Shown here piece by piece: positions 61,901 through 64,000 of a stretch of DNA of 64,000 nucleotides. The DNA is from Streptomyces flavochromogenes. GTDB lineage: Bacteria; Actinomycetota; Actinomycetes; Streptomycetales; Streptomycetaceae. Under the pieces are notes generated by a model. It was not told the origin of the DNA. It was given only the letters and a program-made list of their open reading frames with translations, and did not search any database. Every line of letters begins with the position of its first letter. The first letter of the stretch is position 1. The position numbers and the translations under genes are program-made. The DNA is taken from positions 248,001-312,000 of the forward strand of contig NZ_JNZO01000018.1 in assembly GCF_000717595.1 (NCBI RefSeq), read 5' to 3'.

Positions 61901-62010
61901 CCGGGCGCCGCGACGTGGAGGCGGAGATGGAGACGGCGCGCATAGATGACGTAAAGACTGCACGTACAGAGGAGATGACGGGGGACACAGTCGAGGAGGC
62001 ACGCAGTTGA
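58993..62010 (+). CDS. cvnA: conservon sensor histidine kinase-like protein (CvnA)
   Basis: 1005 residues. Helix 1 (VAGVALVGITVLVAGAPAVLA, about 60-80) and helix 2 (AFLGGCLIVAIGISTYV, about 385-405) enclose a nitrate/sulfate-sensor-like external domain. HAMP follows, then a dimerisation helix without a typical SHELRTP box, and a HATPase domain (HLIAELLENATSFSPP, VQDAGIGMT, GEGLGMRVVALLAARHGV). The last 250 residues are a Pro/Glu-rich tail with YEPEPQ-like repeats. CvnA proteins form membrane complexes with the small proteins encoded next and resemble a eukaryotic G-protein receptor. The start is uncertain (ATG 58993 or 59011). TTG of cvnB overlaps its stop. Confidence 0.9.
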   Translation: MRAPVQMKRPRSKNGTRSQTPGAVPTPDGAAAPAGSLPDGSTFTGSAPTGRPKRVRNRLVAGVALVGITVLVAGAPAVLAASTELNDSQSLVTLAELDRQAVTLAHSLADERDEVVAYIAAGRDAQSGDAKHRRQITSTRSTRVDRQIDEIRPAASAELRRDLAGVPSVRRTALTGKGTALEAHRAYSEIITKLQALADELADKTPARASDTALTEATRAPAALSRAVEQASATRGLLLAALSVPQPEPTGEVRYDAETGTYVPEVPAGTAEAARARDILTAAAQQARVRELAALGDFDQAAGSTARDSLAATVAGPDVKSAERSLASLTDQPRLTETERETDPAGLESALSARIEQMRGVESALSAERVERLGALRDDDVTALELRIAFLGGCLIVAIGISTYVARTLTRPLAVLRLGAARLAGAPEPGAQELVRFTGRNDEFAQVVRSLNTLHGKLAGLAAHTERLTDDRTDLTAAKEALGAELATQRAELQGQVALLTADLERFRSTVHHTFVNLSLRSLGLVERQLGVIEKLEEREQDPDRLATLFKLDHMATVMRRHSENLLVLAGHEHVHGHPGPVPLVDVLRAAVSEIERYERVTIQSLPPHAQIAGFAADDLSHLIAELLENATSFSPPDAEVQLSGWLLESGEVMLSVQDAGIGMTASRLAELNARLAEADPTAFEGEGLGMRVVALLAARHGVRVELREQQQGGTAAVVVLPQPLLPTALPTTVTEPVRVAGAAPTILLPGSAAEANSNTLPSRNRDPLVEAAERAFMEAEVTEAREQRDQEPEPAEEPAAYEPEPQEGSYEPGQDAPYEPEPQAAYEPGPAHDEPAPPDEPELAHREPVTHDEPVPLGESVSETTLQVRLPDPPPEPDAHERAADVTTPAHQEEPPAPQSPAAPEPVTDQPVPGPRTPQWERVTDKGLPKRTPQVVRPAGPATTTPRQGGVDAEALRRRLGGFHQGAKAGRRDVEAEMETARIDDVKTARTEEMTGDTVEEARS

Positions 62011-62498
62011 CTGCGACGGGAACGTTCGGACTGAGCACGGAAGCCCGCAACCTGCAATGGCTGCTGGGGAATCTGGTGGAGGAGGTGCCCGGGGTCCATT
62101 CGGTCGCCGTCGTCTCCTCCGACGGCCTGATGCTGCTCTCGTCCGACCCGGCCGCCCAGCAGAGCACGACGGCCGCCGCCGAAGCCGGCCGTCCGAACGG
62201 GCCGCGCGGCTCCAGTGCCGACCTGGCCACCATCGTCTCCGGCATCGGCAGTCTGACCATCGGCGCCGCACGCCTGATGGACGGCGGCGGGGTCAAGCAG
62301 ACCATGGTGGCGATGGAGGAGGGCAGCGTCTTCGTCATGTCGATCAGCGACGGTTCGCTGCTCGGCGTCCACGCCACGCCCGACTGCGACATGAGCGTGG
62401 TGGCCTACCACATGGCGCTCTTCGTGGGCCGCGCCGGTCACGTACTCACCCCCGAAGTCCGCAGTGAGCTGCGCAAATCGATGGAGAGCACCCAGTGA
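62007..62498 (+). CDS. cvnB: roadblock/LC7-domain protein (CvnB)
   Basis: 163 residues from TTG 62007, overlapping cvnA (TTGA). The roadblock fold is seen in ARNLQWLLGNLVEEVPGVHSVAVVSSDGLMLLSSD and ADLATIVSGIGSLTIGA, VFVMSISDGSLLGVHATPDCDMSVVAYHMALFV. In conservons CvnB binds the GTPase CvnD, probably as regulator. It is coupled to cvnC by the overlap GTGA. Confidence 0.93.
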   Translation: MTATGTFGLSTEARNLQWLLGNLVEEVPGVHSVAVVSSDGLMLLSSDPAAQQSTTAAAEAGRPNGPRGSSADLATIVSGIGSLTIGAARLMDGGGVKQTMVAMEEGSVFVMSISDGSLLGVHATPDCDMSVVAYHMALFVGRAGHVLTPEVRSELRKSMESTQ

Positions 62499-62917
62499 CG
62501 TCAGTGTCTTCGGGGTTTCCCGCCCACCGGCTGCCCGTACGAGGAGACGGACGCCGCCCCGCGCGCGTACGCCCGTACTCGCTGACCGGCGGGCGGACCC
62601 GCTTCGGCCATGTCCTGCTCGTCGAGACCTTCGTGGCGGCGCTCGAAGCGCCCGCCGTGCGCAAGCTCCTGACGGACGGCGGGCCGGGCGCCCGCGGTCT
62701 GATGCCGGAGATGCGGGCCATCGTCGAGATCTGCCGCCGGATGCGGACGGTCGCGGAGATCTCGGCGCTTCTGAAGATGCCGTTGGGGGTCGTCCGGGTG
62801 CTCCTCAGCGACCTGGCCGACCAGGGAAAGATCCGTGTGTACGGGACCGGTCACGGCACCGGGCAGCCCGACCGCGCGCTCCTCGAAAGGGTGCTGAGTG
62901 GACTCCGTCGTCTCTGA
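62495..62917 (+). CDS. cvnC: DUF742 protein (CvnC)
   Basis: 140 residues from GTG 62495. VRPYSLTGGRTR is the conserved DUF742 start, followed by a winged-helix-like body (MRAIVEICRRMRTVAEISALLKMPLGVVRVLLSDLADQGKIRV) and ending ALLERVLSGLRRL. An insertion of Leu/Val-rich sequence after GGRTR (FGHVLLVETFVAALE) is typical of some members. It is part of the CvnA-D complex. Its 3' end overlaps cvnD by 20 nt. Confidence 0.92.
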   Translation: MTSVSSGFPAHRLPVRGDGRRPARVRPYSLTGGRTRFGHVLLVETFVAALEAPAVRKLLTDGGPGARGLMPEMRAIVEICRRMRTVAEISALLKMPLGVVRVLLSDLADQGKIRVYGTGHGTGQPDRALLERVLSGLRRL

Positions 62918-63632
62918 CGCCTCCGCCGTCTCCGATGCCGACACCGCATCACCGGCGGTGACCGGCATTCCCGCGCAGCCCCAGGCCCCCGAGGCCGACC
63001 TGTTCCAGCGAGATACGACCGCGTCGGCCACCGCCGAGCCCGACGCCGAGGACGGCGCGCAGGACTGGCAGCTCGACCACACCCGCGCCCCGATCGCGAC
63101 GAAGATCGTCGTCGCGGGCGGATTCGGCGTCGGCAAGACCACCTTCGTGCGCGCGGTCTCGGAGATCACCCCGCTCCAGACCGAGGCACTGATGACCCGG
63201 GCGAGCGAGGAGACCGACGACCTCACCGCCACGCCGGACAAGCTCACCACCACGGTGGCGATGGACTTCGGCCGGATCACGCTCGACAACGACCTGGTGC
63301 TGTACGTCTTCGGTACGCCGGGACAGCAGCGTTTCTGGTTCATGTGGGACGACCTGGTGCGCGGGGCGATCGGCGCGATCGTGCTGGCCGACACGCGGCG
63401 GCTCACGGACTGCTTCCCGGCCCTCGACTACTTCGAGAGCTGTGGGCTGCCGTACATCGTGGCCGTCAACCACTTCGAGGGCACCGAGCTGTTCGAGGCG
63501 GACGACGTCAGGGAGGCGTTGACCGTGCCCGCGCACGTCCCCGTGGTGATCATGGACGCGCGCAAGCGGTACAGCGTCGTCGAGAGCCTGCTCGCGATGG
63601 TCGCGCACGCGCTGGAACACACCCCCGAATAG
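62898..63632 (+). CDS. cvnD: conservon GTP-binding protein (CvnD)
   Basis: 244 residues from GTG 62898. An unusual N-terminal extension of about 65 residues, Ala/Asp/Ser-rich, precedes the GTPase: P-loop GGFGVGKTTFV, switch region TTVAMDFGRI, G3-like FGTPGQQRFWFMWDD and NHFEGTE (NKxD variant). CvnD is a small Ras-like GTPase regulated by CvnA-C. The extension is longer than in the usual 190-200 residue CvnD and may be a localisation tail. The flavoprotein gene follows 38 bp on. Confidence 0.92.
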   Translation: MDSVVSDASAVSDADTASPAVTGIPAQPQAPEADLFQRDTTASATAEPDAEDGAQDWQLDHTRAPIATKIVVAGGFGVGKTTFVRAVSEITPLQTEALMTRASEETDDLTATPDKLTTTVAMDFGRITLDNDLVLYVFGTPGQQRFWFMWDDLVRGAIGAIVLADTRRLTDCFPALDYFESCGLPYIVAVNHFEGTELFEADDVREALTVPAHVPVVIMDARKRYSVVESLLAMVAHALEHTPE

Positions 63633-63670
63633 ATCGCTCAGCTCTCCCCGTCACGCCAGGAGCACCACCC

Positions 63671-64000
63671 ATGCGGAAGATACTCATAGTCGGCGCCGGC
63701 CAGTCCGGTCTGCAGCTCGCCCTCGGACTCCAGTCGTCGGGGTACGAGGTCACCCTCATGTCGAACCGGACGGCGGACGAGATCCGGGCCGGCCGGGTCA
63801 TGTCCACCCAGTGCATGTTCCACACCGCGCTCCAGCACGAGCGGGACCTCGGCCTCAACTTCTGGGAGTCCCAGGCACCGCGCATCGAGGGCCTCGGCGT
63901 CTCGGTCGCCGCGCCCGACTCCACCCGTGCGATCGACTGGGTCGGCAGGCTCGACGGGTACGCGCAGTCGGTCGACCAGCGGGTGAAGATGGCCGGCTGG
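63671..64000 (+). CDS. styrene/indole monooxygenase-family flavoprotein (3' end outside window)
   Basis: 110 residues visible. MRKILIVGAGQSGLQLALGLQSSGYEVTLMSNRTADEI is an FAD-binding Rossmann start (GAGQSG), and VMSTQCMFHTALQHERDLGLNFWE is characteristic of the styrene monooxygenase StyA-like family. Such enzymes epoxidise styrene or indole using FADH2 from a separate reductase. Being 38 bp after cvnD, it is probably transcribed with the conservon. A ribosome site ccaggagc precedes ATG 63671. The rest of the gene lies beyond the window. Confidence 0.88.
   Translation, partial: MRKILIVGAGQSGLQLALGLQSSGYEVTLMSNRTADEIRAGRVMSTQCMFHTALQHERDLGLNFWESQAPRIEGLGVSVAAPDSTRAIDWVGRLDGYAQSVDQRVKMAGW

Noticed and set aside
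58987..62271. Open frame of 1094 codons on the minus strand
   Set aside because: It is the shadow of cvnA and cvnB in the opposite strand, with Gly/Val/Asp-rich composition and no motif.

Overview
The window is chromosomal DNA from a high-GC actinomycete, almost certainly a Streptomyces or close relative. The evidence is uniformly G/C-ending codon use, frequent GTG and TTG starts, very rare TTA codons, a nickel superoxide dismutase with its SodX protease, a snapalysin with a LysR partner, a 2-oxoglutarate decarboxylase/dehydrogenase of actinobacterial layout, an HspR/HAIR-type lon promoter and a four-gene conservon. From memory, the gene order from sodN to lon resembles the S. coelicolor SCO525x-528x core region. 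I could not check this.

Layout. 1-5259: end of a Na+/H+ antiporter, a PLP-dependent desulfhydrase/deaminase, an Amidase_2 lysin-like enzyme, then a family 2B encapsulin shell gene (with cyclic-nucleotide-binding domain) and a polyprenyl transferase, its probable cargo. 5275-11950: TetR/reductase pair, small unknown proteins, snapalysin with a TTA-containing LysR regulator, GNAT, SUKH and VOC proteins. 12051-21591: sodN/sodX, CGNR regulator, methyltransferase, polar amino-acid ABC transporter, malic enzyme, oxidoreductase, secreted GH5 glycosidase. 21816-24792: PadR regulator coupled to a DUF4097 protein under a clear palindromic operator, plus two small unknowns.

24887-36541 is the most unusual part. 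It is a co-directional block with a Trypco1 protein, a trypsin-VMAP-C fusion, a MoxR ATPase and a very large vWA-like (SAV_2336-type) protein with a TTA codon. These are followed by a 68-residue peptide that looks like an FxSxx-COOH RiPP leader but lacks the FxSxx end, an HExxH putative peptide hydroxylase, and a TIR-like/NB-ARC/TPR protein of the FxsT type. No radical SAM maturase is present. I read this as a VMAP ternary conflict system fused to a reduced, radical-SAM-less peptide-modification module.

36619-51730: 2-oxoglutarate decarboxylase/dehydrogenase, a two-component system, a spermidine-synthase-like protein, an MFS/PPOX pair, and a five-gene operon in which every junction is a 4-nt overlap (ECF sigma, zinc-finger membrane protein, ABC ATPase, two membrane proteins). 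51861-64000: lon, DUF4240, an AA10 polysaccharide monooxygenase with a DasR-like box, GH25 lysozyme, MarR, a PP2C-like phosphatase, and a conservon (sensor kinase, roadblock, DUF742, GTPase) leading into a styrene/indole-monooxygenase-type flavoprotein cut by the window end. Several very strong hairpins separate transcription units. No tRNA, rRNA, CRISPR, transposase or integrase was seen.
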